NCBI GenBank assembly: GCA_902781505.1 | Contig: CACZJL010000004.1 | Coordinates: 58,742 to 122,741, forward strand | Length of the DNA: 64,000 nt | Reading direction: 5' to 3' | Origin: an uncultured Lachnospiraceae bacterium | GTDB lineage: Bacteria; Bacillota; Clostridia; Lachnospirales; Lachnospiraceae | Part shown: in pieces, positions 34,615 to 42,309 of the stretch | Layout: every line of letters begins with the position of its first letter | How positions within the stretch are numbered: the first letter of the stretch is position 1 | Notes under the pieces: generated by a model | The model's input: the letters and a program-made list of their open reading frames with translations, nothing else | Told to the model about the DNA's origin: nothing | Database searches by the model: none | Made by a program: the position numbers and the translations under genes

Positions 34615-36327
34615 GTGGCAGTCAAAACCATTGATGCTGCACTTGTAAAGAAGATGTTCTTAGCAGGTGCTATTAATCTGAACTCGAAGAAAGAATGGGT
34701 CAATGACCTGAACGTATTCCCTGTACCGGATGGTGATACAGGTACAAACATGACTATGACAATCATGAGCGCAGCCCACGCTGTTGAAGAGATTGCTAAT
34801 CCAACCCTGGAAAATCTTTCCAAGGCGATTAGCTCTGGCTCTCTTCGCGGTGCACGTGGTAACTCAGGCGTAATCCTGTCTCAGCTGTGCCGTGGATTTA
34901 CCAAGGAAATCAAGACACTTGAGGTGTTAGATATCAGCGTTCTTGTTGCAGCTACACAGCGTGCTACAGAGACAGCTTATAAGGCTGTTATGAAGCCAAA
35001 GGAAGGTACAATCCTTACTGTTGCGAAGGCAATCTCTGATAAGGCAGCGGAAGTTGTTGAAGAGACAGATGATTTGGAAGCAGCAATCACAGAAATCATC
35101 GAACATGCTGAATATGTGTTATCTAAGACACCAGATATGCTTCCTGTATTAAAGGAAGCCGGCGTAGTTGATTCCGGCGGTCAGGGTCTTGTACTTGTGC
35201 TTCGCGGTATGCTTGATGCACTTCAGGGAAAGGTTACAGATTTCTCTTTAGATCAGGAATCTGAGAGCGTTCCGTCCGAAGGTTCAGCAGTTGCAGCAGG
35301 CAAGGGTGCATCCATGAATGTTGCCGATATCAAGTTTGGTTACTGCACAGAATTCATCATCAAGTTAGATAAGGAATTTGGCGAAAAGGAAGAGATGGAA
35401 TTCAAGGCATTCCTTCAGTCCATCGGGGATTCCATCGTTTGTGTATCCTTAGATGACATTGTTAAGATTCATGTTCATACAAATCATCCGGGACAGGTAT
35501 TTGAAGAAGGCTTAAAGTATGGCCAGCTGTCCCGCATGAAGGTTGACAACATGCGTGAAGAGCATGAGAACAAGCTTGTTTCTGACAAGGAAGTTCAGAC
35601 AGCAAAGGCAGTAGAAAGCAAGCCTCTTTCCACACCTTTAGCTGAAGAGAAGAAGGATGAGCCTAAGAAGGAATTCGGTTTTGTAACAGTAGTTGCCGGT
35701 TCCGGACTTGCTGAAATCTTCAGAGGACTTGGCGTTGATCAGGTGATCGAGGGTGGCCAGACAATGAACCCATCTACAGCAGATATCGCAGATGCTGCTG
35801 AAAAGGTGAATGCTGATACGGTATTCATTCTTCCAAATAACAAGAACATTATTATGGCTGCTAATCAGGCTGCTGATATTGTTGAGGATAAGAAGGTTGT
35901 AGTAATTCCTACAAAGACAATTCCTCAGGGCATCTCCGCCATGATCAGCTTTGAACCGACACGTTCTGCTGATGAGAACCTTGAAGATATCAAGGAAGCT
36001 CTTGAAATCGTGAAGTCCGGTGAGGTTACTTACGCAGTCCGCGACACTTCTATCGACGGAACGGAAATCAAGACCGGTAACATGATGGCTATGGATGATA
36101 ACGGCCTTGCCGCTGTTGGTGATGACTTAATCGATGTTACAGTTCGCATGATTGAAAAGATGGCAGATGAAGATTCTGAACTGATCACTCTTTACTACGG
36201 TTCTGATGTGAAGGAAGAAGATGCAGAGAAGATGCAGGCTGCAGTTGCTGATAAGTTCCCTGATTTCGAGGTTGAACTTCAGAACGGCGGACAGCCGGTT
36301 TATTACTACTTTGTATCTGTAGAATAA
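34615..36327 (+). CDS. fakA: DAK1/DhaL-domain fatty acid kinase FakA (YloV-like)
   Basis: FakA phosphorylates fatty acids bound to a FakB (DegV-type) protein so they enter phospholipid synthesis. The N-terminal DhaL nucleotide domain shows NVFPVPDGDTGTNMTMT (metal-binding aspartates) and LRGARGNSGVILSQLCRG. A middle domain and a C-terminal DegV-like domain (from about residue 350) follow, giving 570 residues, the normal length. A Lys/Glu-rich linker lies at about 310-345. Start is GTG 34615 after AAGGAGG. FakB is not in the window. Confidence 0.92.
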   Translation: MAVKTIDAALVKKMFLAGAINLNSKKEWVNDLNVFPVPDGDTGTNMTMTIMSAAHAVEEIANPTLENLSKAISSGSLRGARGNSGVILSQLCRGFTKEIKTLEVLDISVLVAATQRATETAYKAVMKPKEGTILTVAKAISDKAAEVVEETDDLEAAITEIIEHAEYVLSKTPDMLPVLKEAGVVDSGGQGLVLVLRGMLDALQGKVTDFSLDQESESVPSEGSAVAAGKGASMNVADIKFGYCTEFIIKLDKEFGEKEEMEFKAFLQSIGDSIVCVSLDDIVKIHVHTNHPGQVFEEGLKYGQLSRMKVDNMREEHENKLVSDKEVQTAKAVESKPLSTPLAEEKKDEPKKEFGFVTVVAGSGLAEIFRGLGVDQVIEGGQTMNPSTADIADAAEKVNADTVFILPNNKNIIMAANQAADIVEDKKVVVIPTKTIPQGISAMISFEPTRSADENLEDIKEALEIVKSGEVTYAVRDTSIDGTEIKTGNMMAMDDNGLAAVGDDLIDVTVRMIEKMADEDSELITLYYGSDVKEEDAEKMQAAVADKFPDFEVELQNGGQPVYYYFVSVE

Positions 36328-36345
36328 TTGATTGTCTGATTGGGC

Positions 36346-36384
36346 CCGCGGGATGGCGAAAGCCGGTTCCGCGGATTTTTTTTT
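36346..36384 (+). terminator. Rho-independent terminator between fakA and recG
   Basis: CCGCGG (36346-36351) pairs with CCGCGG (36369-36374), extended by wobble pairs, and is followed by nine T. The recG start is only eight bases after the T-run. Confidence 0.88.
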
Positions 36385-36392
36385 GGTGTGTT

Positions 36393-38456
36393 ATGGATAT
36401 CAGAGAAATTAAGGGCATTGGCGATAGCAAGGCGGCCCTTTTTGAAAAACTGAATATCAGAACGGTAGAGGATTTGCTTCATCTGTATCCGAGGGATTAT
36501 GAAATCTTAGACGAGCCGATAGCAATCGAAAAGCTTGATGAGTCGCATGAAGGTCATGTTGTTGCAATTGATGGTGTGATTGCGGGAGCTGTTCAGATGT
36601 ACAAGGCAGGCAGATTTACCGTGGTTTCTGTGATTATCCGCGATGAAGCCGGAGACGGAATCAAGTGCAACTGGTTCAACATGCCTTATTTAAAGGCAAA
36701 TTTAAGACGAGGTGAGCGTTTTGTGTTTCGCGGTTATTTGAGTGCAAAGCGTGGCACAAGAGTATTAGAGCAGCCGAGCATGACAAGACCCGATGCATAC
36801 CGGGCAGAGATTGGCGTCATGCAGCCAAAGTACCCACTGACAAAGGGATTGTCTAATGCGGCGATTGTTAAGACTGTGAACGCCGCACTTGAAATGCTGA
36901 AATCAGAGGTTGAGGAAGAGTATTTGCCACGAGACTTAAGACGCAGGTATGAGCTTGCTGAGCACAATTTTGCGATGCGCGCAATTCATCATCCGAAGGA
37001 TTTTGAGGAATATAAGCTCGCAAGAAAGCGCCTGTCGTTTGAGGAGTTTTTCCTGTTTGTGTTAAGCGTGAAACAGCTGAAGGCGGGAAATGAGCTCAGG
37101 GACAATGCATGTCCTATAAAGGAAGATCCGCGCACCCGTGCCTTTTTAGAGCAGCTGCCATATGAGCTGACCGGGGCGCAGAAGCGCACGTACGAGCAGA
37201 TTAAGAGAGATTGTGCGTCAGAACATCTGATGAACCGGCTGGTTCAGGGTGATGTAGGTTCCGGTAAGACGATTGTTGCGACGCTTGCGCTTATGAATGC
37301 GGCGTTTAACGGATATCAGGCGGCCATTATGGCGCCGACGGAAGTGCTGTCCCGCCAGGAATATGAGGGCATGAAGCTTGATTTTGAGCGGTACGGCGTC
37401 GACATTTCCGTTGAGCTTCTGACGGGTTCCTTAACGGCCAAGCAGAAGCGTGAAGCGTACGAGAGAATCCGAACCGGCGAAAGCCAGATTATCTGCGGCA
37501 CACACGCCTTGATTCAGGAGGCCGTCGAGTTTCATTCACTGGGGCTTGTCATTACGGATGAGCAGCACCGATTCGGTGTCAACCAGCGAAAGACGCTGTC
37601 TGATAAGGGAATTGAGCCACATGTGCTCGTTATGAGTGCAACTCCAATTCCAAGGACACTGGCGCTGATTTTATACGGAGATCTTGATATTTCTATCATG
37701 GATGAGCTTCCGGCCGGTCGTAGGCCGATTCGGAATGCGGTTGTGGACCACTCTTACCGGGAGAAGGCGTATGCCTTCATCCGTAAGCAGGTTGCCGAGG
37801 GACACCAGGTCTATGTTATCTGCCCAATGGTTGAGGAATCGGAAGGGATGGAAGCGGAAAATGTCAATGATTACAGCAAGACGCTTGCCGCCGCACTCGG
37901 ACCGTCTGTTACGGTCGGGAAATTGCACGGCAAGATGAAGCCGTTAGAGAAAAACAAAATCATGGTGGCATTTGCCAGAAATGAGATTAACGTGCTGGTT
38001 TCGACGACGGTTATTGAGGTCGGCGTGAATGTGCCGAATGCGACAGTGATGATGGTGGAGGATGCGAACCGCTTCGGTCTTGCGCAGCTGCATCAGCTTC
38101 GCGGTCGAGTTGGAAGAGGAGATGCGCAGTCGTACTGCATTTTTGTTACGGCTAACAAGGGTAAGACCGCAATGGAGCGCCTGAATGTCTTGAAAAACAC
38201 AAATGATGGTTTTAAAATTGCGGAAGAAGATTTGAAGCTTCGTGGGCCCGGTGATTTCTTCGGGATTCGCCAGTCAGGCGATTTTTCGTTTGGAATTGCG
38301 GACATCTATAATGATTCGGATGTCTTAAAGGAAGCGGCACAGGCCGCAACGGACCTGCTTTCGGTGGATCCGCTTTTAGAGCTGCCGGAGCACGCAGCGC
38401 TTAAGCGACATGTCGATGAGGCTTCGCGCAAAGCCGCGGAAAATGTGAATCTGTAA
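36393..38456 (+). CDS. recG: ATP-dependent DNA helicase RecG
   Basis: RecG remodels stalled forks and branched DNA. The 687 residues show an N-terminal wedge/OB domain (about 1-230), Walker A GDVGSGKT (286-293), DEQHR (389-393), SATPIPRTLAL, and the C-terminal helicase motif RGRVGRGDAQSYC. The start ATG 36393 has only a weak GGTGT upstream, because the fakA terminator T-run ends eight bases earlier; expression probably depends on readthrough or an unseen promoter. In many Firmicutes rsmD and coaD follow recG; here they do not. Confidence 0.95.
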   Translation: MDIREIKGIGDSKAALFEKLNIRTVEDLLHLYPRDYEILDEPIAIEKLDESHEGHVVAIDGVIAGAVQMYKAGRFTVVSVIIRDEAGDGIKCNWFNMPYLKANLRRGERFVFRGYLSAKRGTRVLEQPSMTRPDAYRAEIGVMQPKYPLTKGLSNAAIVKTVNAALEMLKSEVEEEYLPRDLRRRYELAEHNFAMRAIHHPKDFEEYKLARKRLSFEEFFLFVLSVKQLKAGNELRDNACPIKEDPRTRAFLEQLPYELTGAQKRTYEQIKRDCASEHLMNRLVQGDVGSGKTIVATLALMNAAFNGYQAAIMAPTEVLSRQEYEGMKLDFERYGVDISVELLTGSLTAKQKREAYERIRTGESQIICGTHALIQEAVEFHSLGLVITDEQHRFGVNQRKTLSDKGIEPHVLVMSATPIPRTLALILYGDLDISIMDELPAGRRPIRNAVVDHSYREKAYAFIRKQVAEGHQVYVICPMVEESEGMEAENVNDYSKTLAAALGPSVTVGKLHGKMKPLEKNKIMVAFARNEINVLVSTTVIEVGVNVPNATVMMVEDANRFGLAQLHQLRGRVGRGDAQSYCIFVTANKGKTAMERLNVLKNTNDGFKIAEEDLKLRGPGDFFGIRQSGDFSFGIADIYNDSDVLKEAAQAATDLLSVDPLLELPEHAALKRHVDEASRKAAENVNL

Positions 38457-38498
38457 GTGCGCCGGTGCAGCGAAAGTTTGATTTTAGGAGATGGTTTT

Positions 38499-38753
38499 TT
38501 GAAACGTTCGATGGATTTTACTATGAGCCGTCCAAACCTGGTTAAAGCCGGGCAGGAGGTCGAAATTACCGAAGGTATTTTAAAAACGGCAGGTAATTAT
38601 TACTATACGATTGAACCGGCCGTTGCAATGTCGGCAAATTACCGTAAAAACCAGAGGCTTGTGTCAAGAAAGGGTATCGTGACGGAAGTTGGCGAGACGC
38701 CAAGAGGATACTTTGTGCGCGTTGAATTCGACGAACCGGACAAGAGGGTGTGA
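38499..38753 (+). CDS. Unrecognised 84-residue protein
   Basis: I do not recognise it. It looks like a small beta-rich domain, with EVEITEGILKTAGNYYYTIE and GIVTEVGETPRGYFVRVEFDE. No membrane segment or cysteine is visible. Start choice: TTG 38499 lies eight bases after AGGAG (38486-38490); ATG 38511 is too far from the site. It begins 42 bases after recG. The ORF has normal codon use and a clear ribosome site, so I regard it as real. Confidence 0.65.
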   Translation: MKRSMDFTMSRPNLVKAGQEVEITEGILKTAGNYYYTIEPAVAMSANYRKNQRLVSRKGIVTEVGETPRGYFVRVEFDEPDKRV

Positions 38754-38834
38754 CCGGGGCACTGGCGTGTGGCAGCGGGGTTGCATAAAAGGCATACGAT
38801 AAAAGAAAGGCAGTACATTTGCCAAAAAAGATTA

Positions 38835-38863
38835 TTCAAACATCGGGAAATCTATGTTAGAAT
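38835..38863 (+). promoter_or_regulatory. Sigma-A promoter of apt
   Basis: TTCAAA, a 17-base spacer and TAGAAT preceded by TGT (extended -10), about 60 bases before the apt start. Confidence 0.7.
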
Positions 38864-38922
38864 AAGAGCAATGAGGGCATCATTCATGTGGAGAATATTC
38901 GCCCGGTTCGAAAGGAAATACC

Positions 38923-39447
38923 ATGAAAACAGTAGAAGATTATATCAGAACAATTCCAAACTTCCCGAAGGAAGGCATTATGTTCCGTGATATCACGACC
39001 GTTCTTCAGGATGCAGACGGTTTCCGGCTTGCGGTTGATGAGATGACTAATTTAATTAAGGATGAAGAAGTTGACGTAATCGTTGGCGCTGAATCCAGAG
39101 GCTTTATGTTTGGATGCCCGATGGCTTACAACCTTCACAAGAGCTTTGTTCCAATCAGAAAGAAGGGCAAGCTTCCTTGCGAGACAATTTCTGAGGAGTA
39201 TGCACTCGAGTACGGTACTGCAACAATCGAAATCCATAAGGATGCGATTAGGCCAGGCCAGAAGGTTGTTATCGTTGATGACCTCCTTGCAACAGGCGGT
39301 ACGCTTGAAGCTATGATCAAGCTCGTTGAGAGACTTGGCGGCGAAGTGGTTTCTTCTGTGTTCTTAATTGAGCTCGAAGGCCTTAACGCAAGAGCAAAGA
39401 TGCCAGACAGAAAAATCGAGTCTGTAATAAAATATCCAGGCGCATAA
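38923..39447 (+). CDS. apt: Adenine phosphoribosyltransferase
   Basis: Apt salvages adenine to AMP using PRPP. The PRPP-binding loop is VVIVDDLLATGGT (about residues 106-118), and the N-terminal IPNFPKEGIMFRDITTVL and AESRGFMFGCPMAY are family motifs. The length of 174 residues is normal. RBS is GGAAA. The C-terminal end (about 39432-39451) is repeated almost exactly downstream in non-coding DNA. The next gene, deoD, is also purine salvage but has its own promoter. Confidence 0.96.
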   Translation: MKTVEDYIRTIPNFPKEGIMFRDITTVLQDADGFRLAVDEMTNLIKDEEVDVIVGAESRGFMFGCPMAYNLHKSFVPIRKKGKLPCETISEEYALEYGTATIEIHKDAIRPGQKVVIVDDLLATGGTLEAMIKLVERLGGEVVSSVFLIELEGLNARAKMPDRKIESVIKYPGA

Positions 39448-39504
39448 ACCTTCAGGTGCCGTTACGCGGCCAGCCTGGATATTTATATCCAGGCGCGTAA
39501 ACCT
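39432..39504 (+). repeat. Duplicated apt 3' end with an intervening hairpin
   Basis: A 20-base sequence at 39432-39451 (spanning the apt stop) recurs at 39485-39504 with one difference. Between them, CCTGGATAT (39474-39482) is inverted against the second copy, so 39461-39502 can fold into a long hairpin with TT loop and arms GTTACGCG/CGCGTAAAC at its base. Confidence 0.8.
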
Positions 39505-39515
39505 AATAATTTTCA

Positions 39516-39549
39516 GGGTCCGGAGCGAATGCCCGGGCTTTTTTGTTTC
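39516..39549 (+). terminator. Rho-independent terminator after apt
   Basis: GTCCGG (39518-39523) pairs with CCGGGC (39533-39538), followed by TTTTTTGTTT. Confidence 0.75.
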
Positions 39550-39614
39550 GCAGCAATCCGGGACTGCAAAATAGGAACGCTTTGTGAAATCGGACAAATG
39601 CGAGGTTTAGGTGG

Positions 39615-39643
39615 TTGCATATTTGCCACGGCCTAAGTAAAAT
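39615..39643 (+). promoter_or_regulatory. Sigma-A promoter of deoD
   Basis: TTGCAT, a 17-base spacer and TAAAAT. The TTG of the -35 is also an in-frame upstream start of the deoD reading frame, which argues for the later start at 39705. Confidence 0.75.
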
Positions 39644-39704
39644 AAAACTAAATAAGTTTGGCTGGCAGGGCGTTACAGGCTGGCTAAGATGGGAGGAAAA
39701 AAAT

Positions 39705-40427
39705 ATGTCTACACCACATAATGCGGCAAATGTCGGAGATATCGCAAAAACTGTTTTGATGCCCGGCGATCCGCTTCGTGCAAAGTTTATTGCCGAGAAT
39801 TTTTTGGAGAATGCCGTGCAGTTTAATTCTGTGCGAAACATGTTTGGCTACACGGGGACTTACAAAGGAAAGCGTATTTCTGTCATGGGAAGCGGTATGG
39901 GAATGCCGAGTATGGGTATCTACAGCCACGAGCTGTATGGGTACTACGATGTTGATAGAATCATTCGAATTGGCACCTGCGGCGGAATCTCTGATGATGT
40001 CAAGGTTCGTGATGTTTTGGTTGCCCTCGGCGCATCGACTGACAGTAATTTCCAGAATGCTTATGATTTAGGCGGAACGTATGCGGCTATCTGCGATTAT
40101 GATTTATTAAAGGCAGCAGATAAGGCTTCCGAAAGGTCAGGGGTTTATTTTAAGGCAGGAAATATCCTTTCTTCTGATCATTTTTATTATTTTGATAATC
40201 ACAGAGATTTCAATGCGAACTGGAAGAAGCTCGGTGTGATGGCAGTTGAGATGGAAACGCATGCACTGTACTGCGTAGCCGCAGCTCTGCACAAACAGGC
40301 ACTTGGCATTTTCACGGTTTCTGATCACCTCTATACCGGGGAGTCGGTAGACGCAGAATCAAGAGAAAAGACATTTACCGATATGATGAAATTAGCGCTT
40401 GAGACGGCGATTCAGTTTGAGGACTGA
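39705..40427 (+). CDS. deoD: Purine-nucleoside phosphorylase, DeoD type
   Basis: DeoD splits purine (deoxy)nucleosides with phosphate to base and sugar-1-phosphate. The 240-residue protein has MPGDPLRAKFIAENFL, the phosphate/base-site stretch GSGMGMPSMGIYSHEL, IGTCGGI, and VEMETHALYCVA; SDHLYTGE carries the catalytic aspartate. It belongs to the hexameric class. Start ATG 39705 follows GGGAGG; the frame is open upstream to the promoter. Confidence 0.95.
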   Translation: MSTPHNAANVGDIAKTVLMPGDPLRAKFIAENFLENAVQFNSVRNMFGYTGTYKGKRISVMGSGMGMPSMGIYSHELYGYYDVDRIIRIGTCGGISDDVKVRDVLVALGASTDSNFQNAYDLGGTYAAICDYDLLKAADKASERSGVYFKAGNILSSDHFYYFDNHRDFNANWKKLGVMAVEMETHALYCVAAALHKQALGIFTVSDHLYTGESVDAESREKTFTDMMKLALETAIQFED

Positions 40428-40456
40428 GACGAAAAATTACTAAAGGAAGTTTGAGG

Positions 40457-42235
40457 ATGAGTTTACTGTATTTAGTTGGGGCTTTTATCGCAGTGGCGGT
40501 GTTTGTGAGCGTTCAGTCTGCAAGGGAAGCGAAGGCCAAAATTCTGCGCCAGATTAGGAATAACTGGGGCAAAAGGGGAACAAAGAAATACAGAGACGAG
40601 GACATGGAGAAAATCCGTAGCCTCGCAGATGCAGAATCGCTTAAAGCCGCGTATTTTGTGGACGATATCACATGGGACGATTTGAACATGGACGATGTCT
40701 TTGCCGCTATGAATAATACGGGTTCCGGCATCGGTCAGGAGGTTCTGTACCGAAATTTAAGAATTCCGCGTTCGGACGAGGGGCTGGCTCAGATTGACCG
40801 GATTGCAGACTATTACGGCACCGATGCAAATGAAAAAGAGCGTGTCCATGTTCAGCAGATATTTGCCGAGATGGGCAAGCCGAAAAAAGCCGCAATTTAT
40901 GACTATATTGAGGTGCTTGGCGACTTGAAGCGCGATTCGAATCTGCCGCATATTCTGGCGATTGTATTGATTATTGCTGCAGTTGGCGTGATGGTCGGCG
41001 TGAATGCGCAGATTGGTATGCTTGCGCTGATTGGAGCGCTTGGCTATGCCATACTTTCTTACTACAAGATTCGCGCGAAGCATCAGGCGTATTTTGTCTG
41101 CGTGAAGCTGATGGCGTCGATGGCCAAAACGGTTCAGAAGCTGGCTCACGGGCATTTTACAGGTCTTGAACCTGAGCAGAAGCGCCTTGATGAGTTAGCA
41201 GCCGCGTTATCTGACATCACAAGATTTGGCTCGATTTTAGAGAGCGGCAATGTCAATGGTTCAATTGTTGAGATGTTTCTTGATTATTTCAGGATGATGT
41301 TTCACCTGGATCTTCTGGTGTTTAACCGTACCGTGGAAAAGGTGCGCGAGCACGCAGCTGAGGTATATGAAGCGTATGAGCTTCTCGGCACTGTTGATTC
41401 TTCCATTGCGGTAGCGTCATTTCGAGCATTGCTTGGCTACTGGTGCAAGCCGGAAATCGTGACATCAGCGCCGCGCTCTGAGGCCGGCAATTCTTTAGCG
41501 CCGCACGCGGAAGCGCGAAGCCTTGTCTTAGAGGACGCGTATCACCCTCTGATTGAAAATCCGGTTGCAAACTCGATTTCAACTCAGTCACATGTATTGC
41601 TGACCGGTTCGAATGCATCCGGCAAATCCACTTTTTTACGGACAGTTGCGATTTCCGCGATTTTAGCAGAGACAATTTTTACAGTTCCTGCGAAGCGTGC
41701 AGAACTGCCAAAATATCGTATTTATTCTTCAATGTCGCTTAAGGACAGTCTTGCAACAAAGTCTTCCTACTACATGGTGGAAGTGCAGGCGTTAAAGAGA
41801 ATTCTTGACGCGGCAGCGTATAGCGCAACCGGCGGTGAAAAGCTGGCAGCAGGTGAAAAGGATGCAATGGAAACATCGGCTTCAGCCGCTCCGGTTCTGT
41901 GCTTTGTCGATGAGATCCTACGCGGCACGAATACGGTTGAGAGAATTGCAGCTTCCTCAGAGATTATGAGATATCTGGCTGAACAGAACGCGTTAGTATT
42001 TGCCGCAACTCACGATATAGAGCTTACAAAGATGCTCGATGGTCCATACACAAATTATCATTTCCAGGAGGATGTTCAGGAGGATGGGATTTCCTTCTCC
42101 TACGAAATCCATTTAGGTCCGGCAGTGACGAGAAATGCGATTAAGCTTTTGAAGGTTATGGGCTATGATGAGCGTATCACGGAAGCAGCTGAAGAGAAGG
42201 CACACGAATTCCTTGAGAAGGGAAGCTGGAGCTGA
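40457..42235 (+). CDS. Membrane-anchored MutS-like ATPase
   Basis: The C-terminal half is a MutS domain V ATPase: Walker A TGSNASGKST, SMSLKDSLATKSSYYMVE (the stretch that contacts the partner subunit in MutS), Walker B CFVDEILRGTNTVER and FAATHDIEL. Unlike mismatch-repair MutS it lacks the N-terminal mismatch-binding domain. It has an N-terminal membrane helix (about residues 3-20) and two more helices at about 165-205. Its role is unknown; DNA repair should not be assumed. Low-complexity Ala/Glu-rich insertions occur near residues 335-355 and 455-475. Start ATG 40457 lies seven bases after AAAGGAAG. Confidence 0.85.
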   Translation: MSLLYLVGAFIAVAVFVSVQSAREAKAKILRQIRNNWGKRGTKKYRDEDMEKIRSLADAESLKAAYFVDDITWDDLNMDDVFAAMNNTGSGIGQEVLYRNLRIPRSDEGLAQIDRIADYYGTDANEKERVHVQQIFAEMGKPKKAAIYDYIEVLGDLKRDSNLPHILAIVLIIAAVGVMVGVNAQIGMLALIGALGYAILSYYKIRAKHQAYFVCVKLMASMAKTVQKLAHGHFTGLEPEQKRLDELAAALSDITRFGSILESGNVNGSIVEMFLDYFRMMFHLDLLVFNRTVEKVREHAAEVYEAYELLGTVDSSIAVASFRALLGYWCKPEIVTSAPRSEAGNSLAPHAEARSLVLEDAYHPLIENPVANSISTQSHVLLTGSNASGKSTFLRTVAISAILAETIFTVPAKRAELPKYRIYSSMSLKDSLATKSSYYMVEVQALKRILDAAAYSATGGEKLAAGEKDAMETSASAAPVLCFVDEILRGTNTVERIAASSEIMRYLAEQNALVFAATHDIELTKMLDGPYTNYHFQEDVQEDGISFSYEIHLGPAVTRNAIKLLKVMGYDERITEAAEEKAHEFLEKGSWS

Positions 42236-42309
42236 GCAAAGTCCTTGAAAATGTCCGGCTTTTGTGCTAGTCTATTCGAGTATGATTAGAAATTTTAGGA
42301 GGATTCACC

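Noticed and set aside
42236..42309. Possible T-box leader before alaS
   Set aside because: The gap is 74 bases, too short for a T-box, and no terminator/antiterminator pair is visible.
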